64,000 bases of DNA from Planctomycetaceae bacterium (GCA_041398825.1 JAWKTX010000008.1:124001-188000), one strand, 5' to 3'. Shown: positions 18,044 to 26,956, counted from the first letter of the stretch. Notes: generated by a model from the sequence alone, not told the origin. Translations and numbers: made by a program.

Positions 18044-18439
18044 ATGAATATTACCTTCTGCTCCACCATCCCAATCCTTCGCATCTTTGATGTGGAGAAA
18101 GCGAAGAGTTTCTACGTTGACTTTCTGGGGTTTCGGGTGGACTGGGAGCATCGGCACAATGAGAGATCACCGGGTTATATTCAGATTTCACGGGATGGAC
18201 TTCTGCTCCACTTAACTGAGCACCACGGAGACTGCACACCGGGCTCAAAAGTCTTTGTCTGGATGCAGGGGATCGATGCATTCCACGAAAATATCACTTC
18301 GCGCGGCTACGAATACATGCGGCCAGCTCTGGAACCAACTTCTTACGGGTCAAGATGCGTCGAAGTGACGGATCCATTTGGAAACCGAATCAGCTTCAAT
18401 GAAAAGACACCCATTGAGGACTCGTCGTCAGCAGGATGA
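18044..18439 (+). CDS. Glyoxalase/bleomycin-resistance fold protein
   Basis: 131 residues of the vicinal oxygen chelate superfamily, close to the small bleomycin-resistance-like group. The two halves show the paired motifs PILRIFDVEKAKSFYVDFLG and RCVEVTDPFGNRISFNEK; His in LLLHLTEHHGD and Glu in the last motif are candidate metal or ligand residues. Members of this group either bind antibiotics or have unknown small-molecule substrates, so resistance should not be assumed. The ATG at 18044 starts the fold directly; an upstream start would add 17 residues without homology. It is followed by a short tandem repeat and then the convergent tRNA-Ser. Confidence 0.82.
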   Translation: MNITFCSTIPILRIFDVEKAKSFYVDFLGFRVDWEHRHNERSPGYIQISRDGLLLHLTEHHGDCTPGSKVFVWMQGIDAFHENITSRGYEYMRPALEPTSYGSRCVEVTDPFGNRISFNEKTPIEDSSSAG

Positions 18440-18460
18440 CGGGAAACATTGCCAACTGGT

Positions 18461-18502
18461 GTGCACGGCACATACGGGGTGCACGGCGCATACCGGGTGC
18501 AC
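18461..18502. repeat. Short tandem repeat, 18-base unit
   Basis: GTGCAC recurs at 18461, 18479 and 18497. The first two units read GTGCACGGCACATACGGG and GTGCACGGCGCATACCGG, differing at two positions; the third is partial. It lies between the glyoxalase gene and the tRNA terminator. Confidence 0.75.
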
Positions 18503-18520
18503 ATGACAGCTGATTGCGCA

Positions 18521-18546
18521 TGAAAAAACCGACGGGGACGTCGGTT
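18521..18546 (-). terminator. Rho-independent terminator of tRNA-Ser
   Basis: Read on the minus strand, an 8-base stem (AACCGACG / CGTCGGTT, 4-base loop, 18546 down to 18527) is followed by a run of Ts at 18528-18523. It lies about 70 bases downstream of the tRNA-Ser gene. Confidence 0.75.
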
Positions 18547-18614
18547 CCGTGAATCACATCGCCCTGCACCAGGTGTCTGCAGAAAGAAATGCAGGGACTT
18601 TGTAAGTGGTGAAG

Positions 18615-18703
18615 CGGAGAGAGAGGGATTCGAACCCTCGGACCCCATTTCTGGAGTCACATCATTAGCAATGATGCGCATTCGGCCACTCTGCCATCTC
18701 TCC
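18615..18703 (-). tRNA. tRNA-Ser (anticodon GCT)
   Basis: 89-base class II tRNA on the minus strand. The acceptor stem GGAGAGA pairs with TCTCTCC, with discriminator G. The anticodon stem-loop reads CATTGCTAATG around GCT, which decodes AGC/AGU Ser. A long variable arm and the T-loop GGTTCGAATCC are present. CCA is not encoded. Confidence 0.96.
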
Positions 18704-19042
18704 GTCGCGGAACGAGGTCTCGGGACCGTAGTTCGGCAGACACACTATAATCGGTTTACACAATCAGGCAAGTTCAGCTGAGATCCGGATTTCCGTCGAA
18801 TTGAACATTCTCGCGTTTTCGCATGTCAAAAACAGGACCCGGCTGGAATTAACCGGCTTTCGGCGTATTTTCATGTGCGAACACGACACCTCCTGCGTTG
18901 CTCCGAGTTTCTTCAACTGTTGCACGAAACTCAGGCGCCGAAGCCAGGAATCAGGTGCTCCTGACGAACAGGCGATTAAGCGACAAAGCAAACGCCCCCC
19001 AAACTTTCCCGAACAAATCGCACGCCTCAGATTGACCATTCC
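18704..19042. other. Intergenic region with tRNA promoter
   Basis: 339 bases between tRNA-Ser and the secreted unknown gene. It contains the tRNA promoter described separately and, presumably, the divergent promoter of the next gene. No coding sequence is convincing. Confidence 0.4.
18744..18771 (-). promoter_or_regulatory. Sigma-70-type promoter of tRNA-Ser
   Basis: On the minus strand, TTGCCT (18771-18766) and TATAGT (18749-18744) are separated by 16 bases, close to the housekeeping consensus. The -10 element ends 40 bases before the tRNA 5' end, a normal leader length. Confidence 0.6.
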
Positions 19043-21025
19043 ATGACAGCAAACTTTACCCCCCAATCAAACGTTCGCCACCCTGCGTCTATGGCATGTC
19101 GCCCCGCATACGGACGGATCTCTCAAGCCTGCTACGCGACAAGCTGGGTAGCCGCTGCAATCTTGTTGTTCGGGCACGTTTGTGCCCCTACTTGTGTGGC
19201 AGCGGAACCAGCCGTCGCACAGGATGAAGAAGGCTTTACATTGCTTCAGGAAGGGACCCGCCCACTGGCGACAATCACCTTTGCAAGTGTTGAACGTCTG
19301 CTAACCGAAGGGGAGTACATCTTTGATGCCGCGGGGCAACCCGATGCGTTTGCAACAATCGCAAAAGGCGCCAACGAGTTTCTTGATCAACTGCCCGGAC
19401 TCGACAAATCCAAACCTGCAGGATTGATGATTTACCTGCCTGCCATTATCCCCCCCATTCCCGAGGTCTTCTTGTTCCTGCCGACTGCCGACTTCGAGGA
19501 CGTGACCCGATTTACAGAAAAAGTCCTTGAGCGTGCTCCTGTGGTGGGGGGAAAGCAGGCTGAAGAAGGACGTTACGAAGTTGTCGGACCACGCCGAACG
19601 TGGTATGTCAAGATGCAGGGGAATTATGCCATTATCCCGGTGGGCCCCAATGCAACTCCTGAAATGCTGGACCGCGAAATTCCAGCTCCCGACGCTCTGC
19701 TTGCGACTCAGGCCCAGCTTTATGATGTGTCCATCACACTGGACCTCGCTTCCATCCCACCTTTGACCCGCACCCTGCTCACAACTGTACTTACAGCGGG
19801 GATTTCCTCGCAAATGCAGCAACGCGATGAAGAACCGGACAGTGCTTATCAAATCCGACGAGCAGAAGGTGATCGAGCACTGGCTGCATTGCAGCAGATA
19901 CTGGATGAATGCGACCGCATGATCTTCGCATTGAACGTCGATGCTGAAGAACACGCTGTGAACATGGATATGGTCATTGATGCGAAGAAGGGTACGAAGT
20001 TCTTTGACGAAATCCTTGAGTCAACCACAAAGCCCAGCTACTTCATTCCGCTGCTGGATGATTCGGCGGCGGCCTCGTTTTCGATGTCGTCGATCATCAA
20101 CGAACGGGACCGCAACGCCTACATCAGGATGCTGGAGGGTGTTAAAGGTGAGGTAGTCCGAGTGATCTCTGAAAACGATCTCGGACCGGTCCCCGATGAA
20201 AATGGTCCGATCGGGCAGGCACTGAGCGGGCTGCAGGCGACGCTTGACGCCGCCCATATCGATGCCTTCGGACAGTTTTATTCCGATTCTGAAGACAAGC
20301 TGGCGATTGTCGGAGCGTTGAGGCTTGAGCAGGGTGACGCCATTGCACTCGGATTAACCGACTTGCTCGGACGACTGCAGGATGTTGCTGAAGTCACTGA
20401 GAAATTCGAAATCACCTCGGCATACGGTCAGCATCAGGGCATCGTTTTTCACCGACTCGTTCCAAAGCAGATTCCTCCGATGTTATCGGAACTGTTTGGC
20501 AGGAACCCAGGATTAACTTTCGGCGCGGGGGACAGAACACTTTGGCTGGCTCTTGGTGGTGAACCATCATACGACACAGTCACGGGGGTCATGGATCAGC
20601 TTCAGCACGCCCTTGAAAATCCTCAGGACCGTACTTCCCCGGCAAACTTCCGGGTGATCGTGAACGTCAATCAGTTGATTGAAATGCAGAAACGTGTCGC
20701 CGGAGCGATGTCGAGTGACAACGGAACAACAGATGACACACCGGACCAGGTTGTCGAGACGAGCCGCGAAGACAAGCCCGTCCTGACGAACCCGAGTAAT
20801 ACCTCCGGTGAGACACCGGCCCGAAGCAGGAGCAACAGCCGCCGAAGCCAGCGACGGGCAATCGCGGGAAGGATTTTCACAGAAACGATGGCTGAAGGTG
20901 ACGACCGAATTGAAATTGATTTTCAGCCAACAGATTCCGGCGGCCGGATGCGAATTCGTCTCGAGGAAGGCTTCGTGCGAGTCTTCGGGCGTTTGATCGC
21001 GAATGCCGTCAATCCACAGGAATGA
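19043..21025 (+). CDS. Large secreted planctomycete protein of unknown function
   Basis: 660 residues. A long N-region precedes a hydrophobic signal core (SWVAAAILLFGHVCAPTCVAAEP). The mature part begins with EGTRPLATITFASVERLLTEGEYIFDAAG and seems to contain two related alpha/beta halves (about 70-330 and 340-560), each scoring features such as VFLFLPTADFEDV and AIVGALRLEQGD. The last 100 residues are disordered, Ser/Arg/Thr-rich (PARSRSNSRRSQRR), then end in a beta segment IEIDFQPTDSGGRMRIRLEEG. I know similar hypothetical proteins occur in planctomycetes but no function. It is monocistronic, converging on purK with 32 bases between stop codons. Confidence 0.78.
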   Translation: MTANFTPQSNVRHPASMACRPAYGRISQACYATSWVAAAILLFGHVCAPTCVAAEPAVAQDEEGFTLLQEGTRPLATITFASVERLLTEGEYIFDAAGQPDAFATIAKGANEFLDQLPGLDKSKPAGLMIYLPAIIPPIPEVFLFLPTADFEDVTRFTEKVLERAPVVGGKQAEEGRYEVVGPRRTWYVKMQGNYAIIPVGPNATPEMLDREIPAPDALLATQAQLYDVSITLDLASIPPLTRTLLTTVLTAGISSQMQQRDEEPDSAYQIRRAEGDRALAALQQILDECDRMIFALNVDAEEHAVNMDMVIDAKKGTKFFDEILESTTKPSYFIPLLDDSAAASFSMSSIINERDRNAYIRMLEGVKGEVVRVISENDLGPVPDENGPIGQALSGLQATLDAAHIDAFGQFYSDSEDKLAIVGALRLEQGDAIALGLTDLLGRLQDVAEVTEKFEITSAYGQHQGIVFHRLVPKQIPPMLSELFGRNPGLTFGAGDRTLWLALGGEPSYDTVTGVMDQLQHALENPQDRTSPANFRVIVNVNQLIEMQKRVAGAMSSDNGTTDDTPDQVVETSREDKPVLTNPSNTSGETPARSRSNSRRSQRRAIAGRIFTETMAEGDDRIEIDFQPTDSGGRMRIRLEEGFVRVFGRLIANAVNPQE

Positions 21026-21057
21026 TCTCCTGCAAATGACTTGCGTTTCCCGGTCCG

Positions 21058-22230
21058 CTATTGAATGCCCATCAGGACATGACGAGCGGAGATGGCCATT
21101 TCCCGAGCGGCTTGCGCTGATTCGGCTGTGACGGTCAAATGGCCCATCTTGCGACCTGTGCGCGTTTCGGCTTTGCCATACATGTGCACATGAACTCCCG
21201 GTCGATGAAGAAGAGAGTTCCAGCGATCGGGTGTTGCCGTCATCAGGTGATCGCCCAGCAGATTGATCATCGCCGCAGGTTGGGCCTGAAAGACGTTCCC
21301 CGAAGGCATTCCGCAAATTGCGCGTACCTGTTGTTCAAACTGGCATGAACAACAGGCATCAATTGTCAGGTGCCCGCTGTTGTGCGGACGGGGAGCAATT
21401 TCATTGACCAGAAGCCGACCTTCTGCCGTCACAAAGAACTCCACACATAAGACGCCCACCGCATCAAAATGTTCCAGTACTGCCCTGGCAATCTCGGCAG
21501 CTTCCTTTGTCGTCGATTCATTTAACAGTTCGGATGGACTAACTGAGACATCAAGGATGTGATTGACGTGTTGGTTCACTGACGGCTGAAAACAGGTGAC
21601 GTCCCCATTGGTGAATCGTGCGGCAACGATTGAAATTTCATGTGAAAAACGAATCTCCTCCTCCAGAATGGCTTCATCCGTCTTCAGCGTCTGCCACGCT
21701 TCTGCCGCGTCATCCGGGCACTCAATACGCACCTGGCCCTTGCCATCATATCCCATCCGAGTTGTCTTCAGAATTCCTCGCCCATCGAACGCCGGCAGGA
21801 CGGAAGCCAGCTCGGTTTCACTGCGAATGGGGGCAAAGTTTGCGGTTGGTATCCCTATTGATCGCAATGCGGTCTTTTCGGAAATGCGATGCTGTGAAGC
21901 TTTCAGCAGATCCACCCCCGGACGCACAGGTACCAGGGGCATCAGGAATTCCACCGTTTCGACTGGTATGTTTTCCTGTTCGTAACTGATGACATCTACC
22001 AGTTCAGCAAATTCTTTCAGTCGTTCAAAATCTGTAAACGAAGCGTCCCAGGATCGATCGCACACCTGACCTGCAGGAGAGTCCGATGGATCTCCGAACA
22101 TCAGGACTCGGTAACCCATGCGTCTCGCGGCAATCGCAAACATTCGGCCCAACTGGCCACCACCCAGCATTCCCAGTGTCGCGCCTGGGGCAATGTGTTT
22201 AACGGAATGCTTGTTTGAATTTGTCACCAT
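21058..22230 (-). CDS. purK: N5-carboxyaminoimidazole ribonucleotide synthase (PurK)
   Basis: 390-residue ATP-grasp enzyme of purine synthesis that carboxylates AIR to N5-CAIR using ATP and bicarbonate. The preATP-grasp motif LGMLGGGQLGRMFAIAARRM is diagnostic for PurK. Further family signatures are ILKTTRMGYDGKGQ in the ATP-grasp fold, EEEIRFSHEISIVAAR, and LLVNEIAPRPHNSGHLTIDA near the metal site. Length is normal (355-390). It follows purE on the same strand after 57 bases, so PurE and PurK act in sequence from one operon. Confidence 0.97.
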   Translation of the reverse strand: MVTNSNKHSVKHIAPGATLGMLGGGQLGRMFAIAARRMGYRVLMFGDPSDSPAGQVCDRSWDASFTDFERLKEFAELVDVISYEQENIPVETVEFLMPLVPVRPGVDLLKASQHRISEKTALRSIGIPTANFAPIRSETELASVLPAFDGRGILKTTRMGYDGKGQVRIECPDDAAEAWQTLKTDEAILEEEIRFSHEISIVAARFTNGDVTCFQPSVNQHVNHILDVSVSPSELLNESTTKEAAEIARAVLEHFDAVGVLCVEFFVTAEGRLLVNEIAPRPHNSGHLTIDACCSCQFEQQVRAICGMPSGNVFQAQPAAMINLLGDHLMTATPDRWNSLLHRPGVHVHMYGKAETRTGRKMGHLTVTAESAQAAREMAISARHVLMGIQ

Positions 22231-22287
22231 GATCTTAACTGTCTGCCAAATGGATAATTAAAGCGAACCGGGCAACGCTGTCGGCCG

Positions 22288-22800
22288 TCACGACTTCAGA
22301 TCATCAAGCGAAAGCACCGAATCATCCATCACTGATGCCGTCTGCTGCTCCTGAAAACTGAGCAGCTGTTGCCGAATACGCTCGTCGTGCAGGCTGAGAA
22401 TTCGCACGGCCAGCAGTCCTGCGTTCTTAGCCCCGGCTGTTCCGATCGCCATCGTTCCCACCGGAATTCCACCAGGCATCTGCACAATGGAAAGCAACGA
22501 ATCCATCCCATTCAAAGCCTTGCTTTGAATCGGAACGCCAAGAACCGGCAGGATGGTTTGTGAGGCTATCATCCCTGGCAAGTGTGCGGCGCCGCCAGCC
22601 CCTGCAATGATCAGATGCAGTCCTCTTCGCTGAGCGGATTCGGCATACTCCGCCATCCACTGGGGAGTGCGATGTGCCGAAACGACACGAGCTTCGTACC
22701 GGATACAAAACTGTTCAAGGATTTCAGCTGCAGCAGCCATCGTCGGCCAGTCGGACCGACTGCCCATGACAACCCCGACTCGAATTACTTCGTTCGACAT
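22288..22800 (-). CDS. purE: N5-carboxyaminoimidazole ribonucleotide mutase (PurE class I)
   Basis: 170 residues. PurE class I moves the carboxyl group of N5-CAIR to give CAIR. Key motifs are MGSRSDWPTM (12-21), VSAHRTP (around 40-46) with the catalytic His, and AGAGGAAHLPGMIAS. The partner purK lies 57 bases downstream, which also identifies this as the class I mutase and not the CO2-dependent class II enzyme. The C-terminal 15 residues are a short extension. The promoter should lie in the 310-base gap upstream (22801-23110). Confidence 0.97.
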   Translation of the reverse strand: MSNEVIRVGVVMGSRSDWPTMAAAAEILEQFCIRYEARVVSAHRTPQWMAEYAESAQRRGLHLIIAGAGGAAHLPGMIASQTILPVLGVPIQSKALNGMDSLLSIVQMPGGIPVGTMAIGTAGAKNAGLLAVRILSLHDERIRQQLLSFQEQQTASVMDDSVLSLDDLKS

Positions 22801-23110
22801 GATTCGCCCGGATACAGAAACAGAATGCTGTCATTCAACCAGTAACAGCCGCAAGGGACCGTCTGGATCCCATGGAACTTACCAGAAACACCCGGTCCTC
22901 GCAGTTGCCAACAATCGCTTTCTCACCAGCAATTCTCTCGTTCAGACCGTTCCGATTGGCATTGAACATCCCGCTGAAAGAAGAACCAGCCGCGCCAGCA
23001 GGGGATCGCTGGCAGATGGAAACCTGTGAAGAGGTCCCCTGCAAACGCATTCGGTAACCTGCACACGGTTCTTTCGGAGCTGCTCACAAGACCGAGGAAA
23101 GCCGGACCTC
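22801..23110. other. Intergenic region upstream of purE
   Basis: 310 bases with no supported gene. It should carry the minus-strand promoter of purE-purK and the 3' end of the transcript from 23111-23533. I looked for a purine-riboswitch-like core and saw none that I could support. Confidence 0.35.
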
Positions 23111-23533
23111 TTACCACTGAGGGGCAATTGTCAGCCGGGCAAATCTTCCAGCCATTTCCTTCGTGTCACCGGCGATCAATTCAATAGAGGCTGGACTCCC
23201 GGAACGGACAATGATCGGGTTGTTGCGTCCGGTGGAACTCCAAACGCTGTCGTTCGGCTGGCTTGAAAACCAGACAGCCGTCATGACTGTCGAGGTCAGC
23301 AGAAGATGTGAAGTCACGGCATTTGCCTGGGCATCCTCACTGTTTCTGGTCACGGTCTCTGAGCCTTGTCGGGAAGGAAGTTCAGCGAAGACTGTGACGC
23401 TGATCTTCGCGGGGACCGTCATCCGAAATGACTGCCGGGACTGCTGCTTTTGCTGTGCCGGCAACACCTGATGAAATGTACTGAACGCGATGATCAGGAG
23501 AAGCACCAGGCGGGGATACATTGGCAAAGCCAT
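23111..23533 (-). CDS. Small secreted beta-rich protein, possible fibre subunit A
   Basis: 140 residues with a clear signal peptide (LVLLLIIAFSTFHQVLPA). The mature part starts QSFRMTVPAKISVTVFAEL, a strand pattern matching the start of the protein at 23965 (TFTVTVPSALSIVA). The rest alternates short beta strands with Ser/Thr/Asn-rich turns, ending GRFARLTIAPQW. I do not recognise a named family; size and pattern resemble spore-coat-U/DUF4402-like pilus subunits. It is transcribed away from the two other small proteins and the secretin, from a shared 431-base intergenic region. Assignment to the same system rests on this resemblance and location. Confidence 0.6.
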   Translation of the reverse strand: MALPMYPRLVLLLIIAFSTFHQVLPAQQKQQSRQSFRMTVPAKISVTVFAELPSRQGSETVTRNSEDAQANAVTSHLLLTSTVMTAVWFSSQPNDSVWSSTGRNNPIIVRSGSPASIELIAGDTKEMAGRFARLTIAPQW

Positions 23534-23964
23534 TCACGAAGCTCAAGCTGCATCCGTCGAACCCATCGACGGTCCGGAGCATTCCATGGCAAAGGTCGCG
23601 CCAAACTTCGCCAACGGACAGGTCCCCCCAGTCGCCAGGAGCACCGCAACTTCACTGCCTGTTTCGCGAATGGCGAAAAATGCAGGTTCTTCCCCATCAG
23701 CAATTTGACCTACTCAATTTCAGGGATAGGTTTCCATTGGCTTCTGCATCAAACCAATGCACGCAAAGAGTTTACGAAAAACAACGGGTGTTGCATCAGC
23801 ACAACATCTCCTGATCAGAGCGGTCAGGAACAGCAACGTAAAGATTGCGGTTTGTAGCGATTGCGGAAAATGTGCCGGTCTTGACTTATTCGGAGGCGGG
23901 GGGTTTTCCGAATACACAACAGGTGGCTTGGCGTGGAAACACGTCAATCCGGGGAGTAACACAC
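23534..23964 (+). promoter_or_regulatory. Divergent control region with two leader hairpins
   Basis: 431 bases between divergent small secreted-protein genes. Near the plus-strand gene two hairpins can form: TATTCGGA (23887-23894) with TCCGAATA (23907-23914) around a G-rich 12-base loop, and GGCGTG/CACGTC (23930-23945) closed by a GAAA tetraloop. The second ends six bases before the GGGGAG ribosome site. A TTGACT at 23881 could be a -35 element but no good -10 follows. This may be a structured 5' leader controlling translation of the subunit gene; that is inference. Confidence 0.4.
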
Positions 23965-24525
23965 ATGAAGACGAGCAACTTTGGATTGGTAAAGGTTTTC
24001 TCTTTCGCGTTGGTCGCAACTGTTTGCCAGCTGGCAGTCGGTCAAACGACTGATACACAGACATTCACAGTCACGGTTCCATCTGCACTTTCGATTGTGG
24101 CTCCCGCGGATCGACAGTTGAATCACGATACAACAAATAACAATCAAGTCTTTGTCCCAGGTGCTGATGTTGCCAATCACTGGGCCGTGATGTGTAACTC
24201 TGGTGCGGGAGCGACGGTCAACCTCACAACATCAACGCCATTTACCCATACAACAAACAGCAACTTCAAACGCGATGCCAGACTCGACCTTGCCATCAGT
24301 TCTTCCGACAACGATGGCACCGGCTCCGCTGTCTGGACCGTTTCAACAGCGACTGATACGACGGACTACGCCGGTGCTGACGCGGACGCATCCGTTCAGG
24401 CCACTTCCGCAGCTCCTGGCAAAGCAACGCTCGGACTCACTGTAACCTTTATTACTGATACCTATTCAACATTGTTGCAGGGTGACTACGAGATTGATGT
24501 CGTTGGCACGATCGCTGCCAACTAG
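23965..24525 (+). CDS. Small secreted beta-sandwich protein, possible major fibre subunit B
   Basis: 186 residues. Start ATG at 23965 has GGGGAG eight bases upstream. Signal peptide KTSNFGLVKVFSFALVATVCQLAVGQ; mature protein TFTVTVPSALSIVAPADRQL, then NHWAVMCNSGAGATVNLTTS, a Thr/Ser/Asp-rich centre, and the C-terminal strands LLQGDYEIDVVGTIAAN. The overall pattern (N-terminal F-x-V-T-V-P strand, one Cys, C-terminal G-x-Y-x-x-x-V-x-x-T-I strand) resembles DUF4402/spore-coat-U type pilus subunits, whose last strand is similar. No Cys pair is present. It is followed by a paralogue-like gene, a secretin and a chaperone-like protein on the same strand. Identity as a pilin is inference. Confidence 0.7.
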   Translation: MKTSNFGLVKVFSFALVATVCQLAVGQTTDTQTFTVTVPSALSIVAPADRQLNHDTTNNNQVFVPGADVANHWAVMCNSGAGATVNLTTSTPFTHTTNSNFKRDARLDLAISSSDNDGTGSAVWTVSTATDTTDYAGADADASVQATSAAPGKATLGLTVTFITDTYSTLLQGDYEIDVVGTIAAN

Positions 24526-24559
24526 TGACATTGCAGCAACAATGAAAAAGACGTGAGGC

Positions 24560-25093
24560 ATGGACGCATTACGATCACACACGAAAACCAGAATGCCGTC
24601 CCGACTTTTCGGGACGGCATCTGCCGTTTGGTTGGCATTGCTCCTTTGCACGCGGAGCGAGTCAGCCCACGGACAGGCATTTGGCCTGCGCAGCCGCGAC
24701 GGCCATCAATCGGCGACACACGATCTGACATCACAGCAATTCCCATTCGATGAAGTTCGCTGGGACGTGATCAACGCTCAGGAACGGGGAGTTGTCGCTG
24801 TCTGGGAGTTGACCACATTTGAAGTGACCGCGGGAAGGAAATCGCTGAATTCCGATGCCGCTGTGTCGGTGAGACTTCTGGATTCCAGTTCACGAAAAGG
24901 CTGGCAGGTCGTCAAGGCCAGCGACGCCACCCAATTGGACCGCGGTCGACAGAAGGCCACTGTGTCTGTCAGCAGCTCACGGAATGGGCAAGCGTCTTTC
25001 GGTTTGACAGTTTCCATGCTCAGCCGGACACCGGCAAGTCTGCCCGCCGGGCAGTATCGAGCCCAGCTTGTCGGAACCATCTCACCACTCTGA
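24560..25093 (+). CDS. Small secreted beta-rich protein, possible minor fibre subunit C
   Basis: 177 residues from the ATG at 24560 (GAGG lies very close to it); an alternative ATG at 24593 gives 166. A signal peptide is visible either way (FGTASAVWLALLLCTRSESAHGQ). The mature part has beta strands such as VAVWELTTFEVTAG and ends SLPAGQYRAQLVGTISPL, closely matching the end of subunit B (LLQGDYEIDVVGTIAAN). This shared C-terminal strand supports a common fold. A strong hairpin covers the second possible start codon. It lies 34 bases after subunit B and 92 bases before the secretin start, so the genes probably form one operon. Confidence 0.68.
   Translation: MDALRSHTKTRMPSRLFGTASAVWLALLLCTRSESAHGQAFGLRSRDGHQSATHDLTSQQFPFDEVRWDVINAQERGVVAVWELTTFEVTAGRKSLNSDAAVSVRLLDSSSRKGWQVVKASDATQLDRGRQKATVSVSSSRNGQASFGLTVSMLSRTPASLPAGQYRAQLVGTISPL
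24593..24620 (+). terminator. Perfect hairpin between subunit genes (attenuator or terminator)
   Basis: ATGCCGTCCCGA (24593-24604) and TCGGGACGGCAT (24609-24620) pair perfectly around CTTT. Only a weak T-run follows (CTGCCGTTTGG). It lies 68 bases after the stop of subunit B and inside the start of subunit C, so it could act as a partial terminator lowering expression of downstream genes. Confidence 0.6.
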
Positions 25094-25184
25094 TCGTGCA
25101 GGAGCCAATATCGCCGCCGAAGAATCCCGACGTACTCAAGACTCTGCATCTTTGAATGACACAACTCGAATAGCCATCCTTCCA

Positions 25185-26954
25185 ATGCGACACCGATCGA
25201 ACAACCAGCGACGCAACCACCGTTTAAAAGACGGCCATGTTGCATGGATTATCGGGCGAGTGTTAACGGCGTTGGTCTGTCTGCTGATCGCATCCGGTTG
25301 TCGGATTTATCCCGAGCACAAAAAGAAATCAATCAACGAACTGTATTTCGAAGCGCTCGCAGCCTCACAAAAAACTCCCGAAAACACATTGGGATTGAAC
25401 CCTGCGGCTGGTCCGGCCCAGGCAGGATTGAAAACATTTCCAGCCAGTCACGAATTGCTTACGCCGACTCCAGGTACGCCCGATACGGTGCCGCCTGTTC
25501 CCCGACCGGAGAGTTTTCAGGCAGTACCAGAATTCAGTGAACGACAAAGTCCTGTCACTGTTGATCCACAAGTTCTGAAGTCGCTTCCGGAAATTCCTGC
25601 ATCGCAGGTGCCAAATGCCGGCTGGCGACGAGCGGGTGCCTCAATTGCGGAGGGGTCCGTACGGACTGTTTCCCATAAGGCCCGTTCGACAACGGTCACA
25701 GAAATCTTTGAAGATACAGATGTGCGTCAGGCGCTGCAGTCGCTGGCACAGCAGGCGGATGTTGATCTGATCCTCGATGAGCGGGTCAATGGCGTAGCAT
25801 CCGCGGTCATCGAGGATGAGCCCTTTGAATCTGCCCTTCGAAAAGTGCTTCTGCCACTGGGACTTGTCTATCGAAGGACCGACAAAGGCGAATACATTGT
25901 GGCCTCCCCTGATCCCGATTCTCCTTTGTTCCCACTGATTGCAGAACGATTTGAGTACCGGCCCACTCACCTTGGGCCCGAAGAACTCCTCCGTCTGGTA
26001 CCGGACCGGGAGAGTCAGTACCTGACTGTCATTGAAAAACGAAACCTGATTGTGGTTGAGGCACCACGAGAAATGGCTTCGCCAATCCTTCAGAGACTGC
26101 AGGATTCGGATACACCCATTCCGCAGGTCGAACTCGAAGCAATCGTGTGTGTCATCGCACCAGAACGTGGTTTCCGTTCAGGTCTCGACTGGGGGCACGC
26201 TGTAACCTTGAATGGTTCGGATATGTTTCGAATTGGCATGACGGGCCTGGCATTCTCCGGTGTCGGTTCGGGAACAGGACTGGGGGATTCATTTTCCAGC
26301 TTTGCCGTGACGTCGACGTTTGTAAAGCTGCTGGCGGAAGAAGGCTATCTTTCCATCCGGGCAGCTCCGCGTGTCACAGCGCGAGATGGTGAACAGGCCA
26401 GCATCTCAATTACTCGTCAATCTTTTTTCAGTACGCAACCTGTCAACGCGAATCAGTTCTTTCGTCAGGAGATCGAGCAGGTTGAAGCGGGTATTCAGCT
26501 GGAGATTACGCCTGTGATACGAGGCAACAATATCACCGTTCGTATCGAGAAGGCCGAGGTAAGTGAAGATATTCGGACAGCGGATGTGAATTCGCAGATT
26601 GCCAACAATCCATTTCCTTTGATCAACCGCCGAACAGTTTCAACAACCGTCCACGTGAAGGATGGCGAAACCATTGTGATCGGCGGCCTTGTGCAACGTC
26701 AGGTCGTGGATCGTCTGGCTCGTATTCCTGTGCTTGGAAGCATTCCCGGCATCGGCCGAATGTTTCAGACGGTTGAACAAACTGAACATGATGCTGAGGT
26801 CGTGATCTTCATTTCACCGCGCATCGTTGGAGACACACCCGCATGCGGAGTTTGTGAGCCGGGTTTACAGACCAGCATGGCCGTCGATGAGACCGGACTC
26901 ATGTCACCTGTCCCCACATCACCTGTCCGGGGCGACTCGTTTCAGTTGCAGTAA
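25185..26954 (+). CDS. Lipoprotein secretin (GspD/PilQ superfamily)
   Basis: 589 residues from the ATG at 25185, chosen because it places a lipoprotein signal at the N-terminus (hydrophobic core IIGRVLTALVCLLIASGC, lipidated Cys about residue 39). A disordered Pro-rich segment leads to a short STN-like domain (about 169-240: VTEIFEDTDVRQALQSLAQQ), then an N1-like domain, and a C-terminal secretin domain (about 320-550) with KDGETIVIGGLVQRQ and VLGSIPGIGRMFQ, the conserved end of type II/type IV pilus secretins. It should form a gated ring in the outer membrane. No ATPase, inner-membrane platform or prepilin peptidase is adjacent. The neighbours instead are small beta subunits and a chaperone-like protein. 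Confidence 0.87.
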   Translation: MRHRSNNQRRNHRLKDGHVAWIIGRVLTALVCLLIASGCRIYPEHKKKSINELYFEALAASQKTPENTLGLNPAAGPAQAGLKTFPASHELLTPTPGTPDTVPPVPRPESFQAVPEFSERQSPVTVDPQVLKSLPEIPASQVPNAGWRRAGASIAEGSVRTVSHKARSTTVTEIFEDTDVRQALQSLAQQADVDLILDERVNGVASAVIEDEPFESALRKVLLPLGLVYRRTDKGEYIVASPDPDSPLFPLIAERFEYRPTHLGPEELLRLVPDRESQYLTVIEKRNLIVVEAPREMASPILQRLQDSDTPIPQVELEAIVCVIAPERGFRSGLDWGHAVTLNGSDMFRIGMTGLAFSGVGSGTGLGDSFSSFAVTSTFVKLLAEEGYLSIRAAPRVTARDGEQASISITRQSFFSTQPVNANQFFRQEIEQVEAGIQLEITPVIRGNNITVRIEKAEVSEDIRTADVNSQIANNPFPLINRRTVSTTVHVKDGETIVIGGLVQRQVVDRLARIPVLGSIPGIGRMFQTVEQTEHDAEVVIFISPRIVGDTPACGVCEPGLQTSMAVDETGLMSPVPTSPVRGDSFQLQ

Positions 26955-26956
26955 AG

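Noticed and set aside
18044..18439. Calling the glyoxalase-fold gene an antibiotic-resistance determinant
   Set aside because: The fold is shared by many functions and no resistance context is present.
23821..23964. Cyclic-di-GMP or other known riboswitch upstream of fibre subunit B
   Set aside because: Conserved core bases of the known classes are not seen; only hairpins without a family match.
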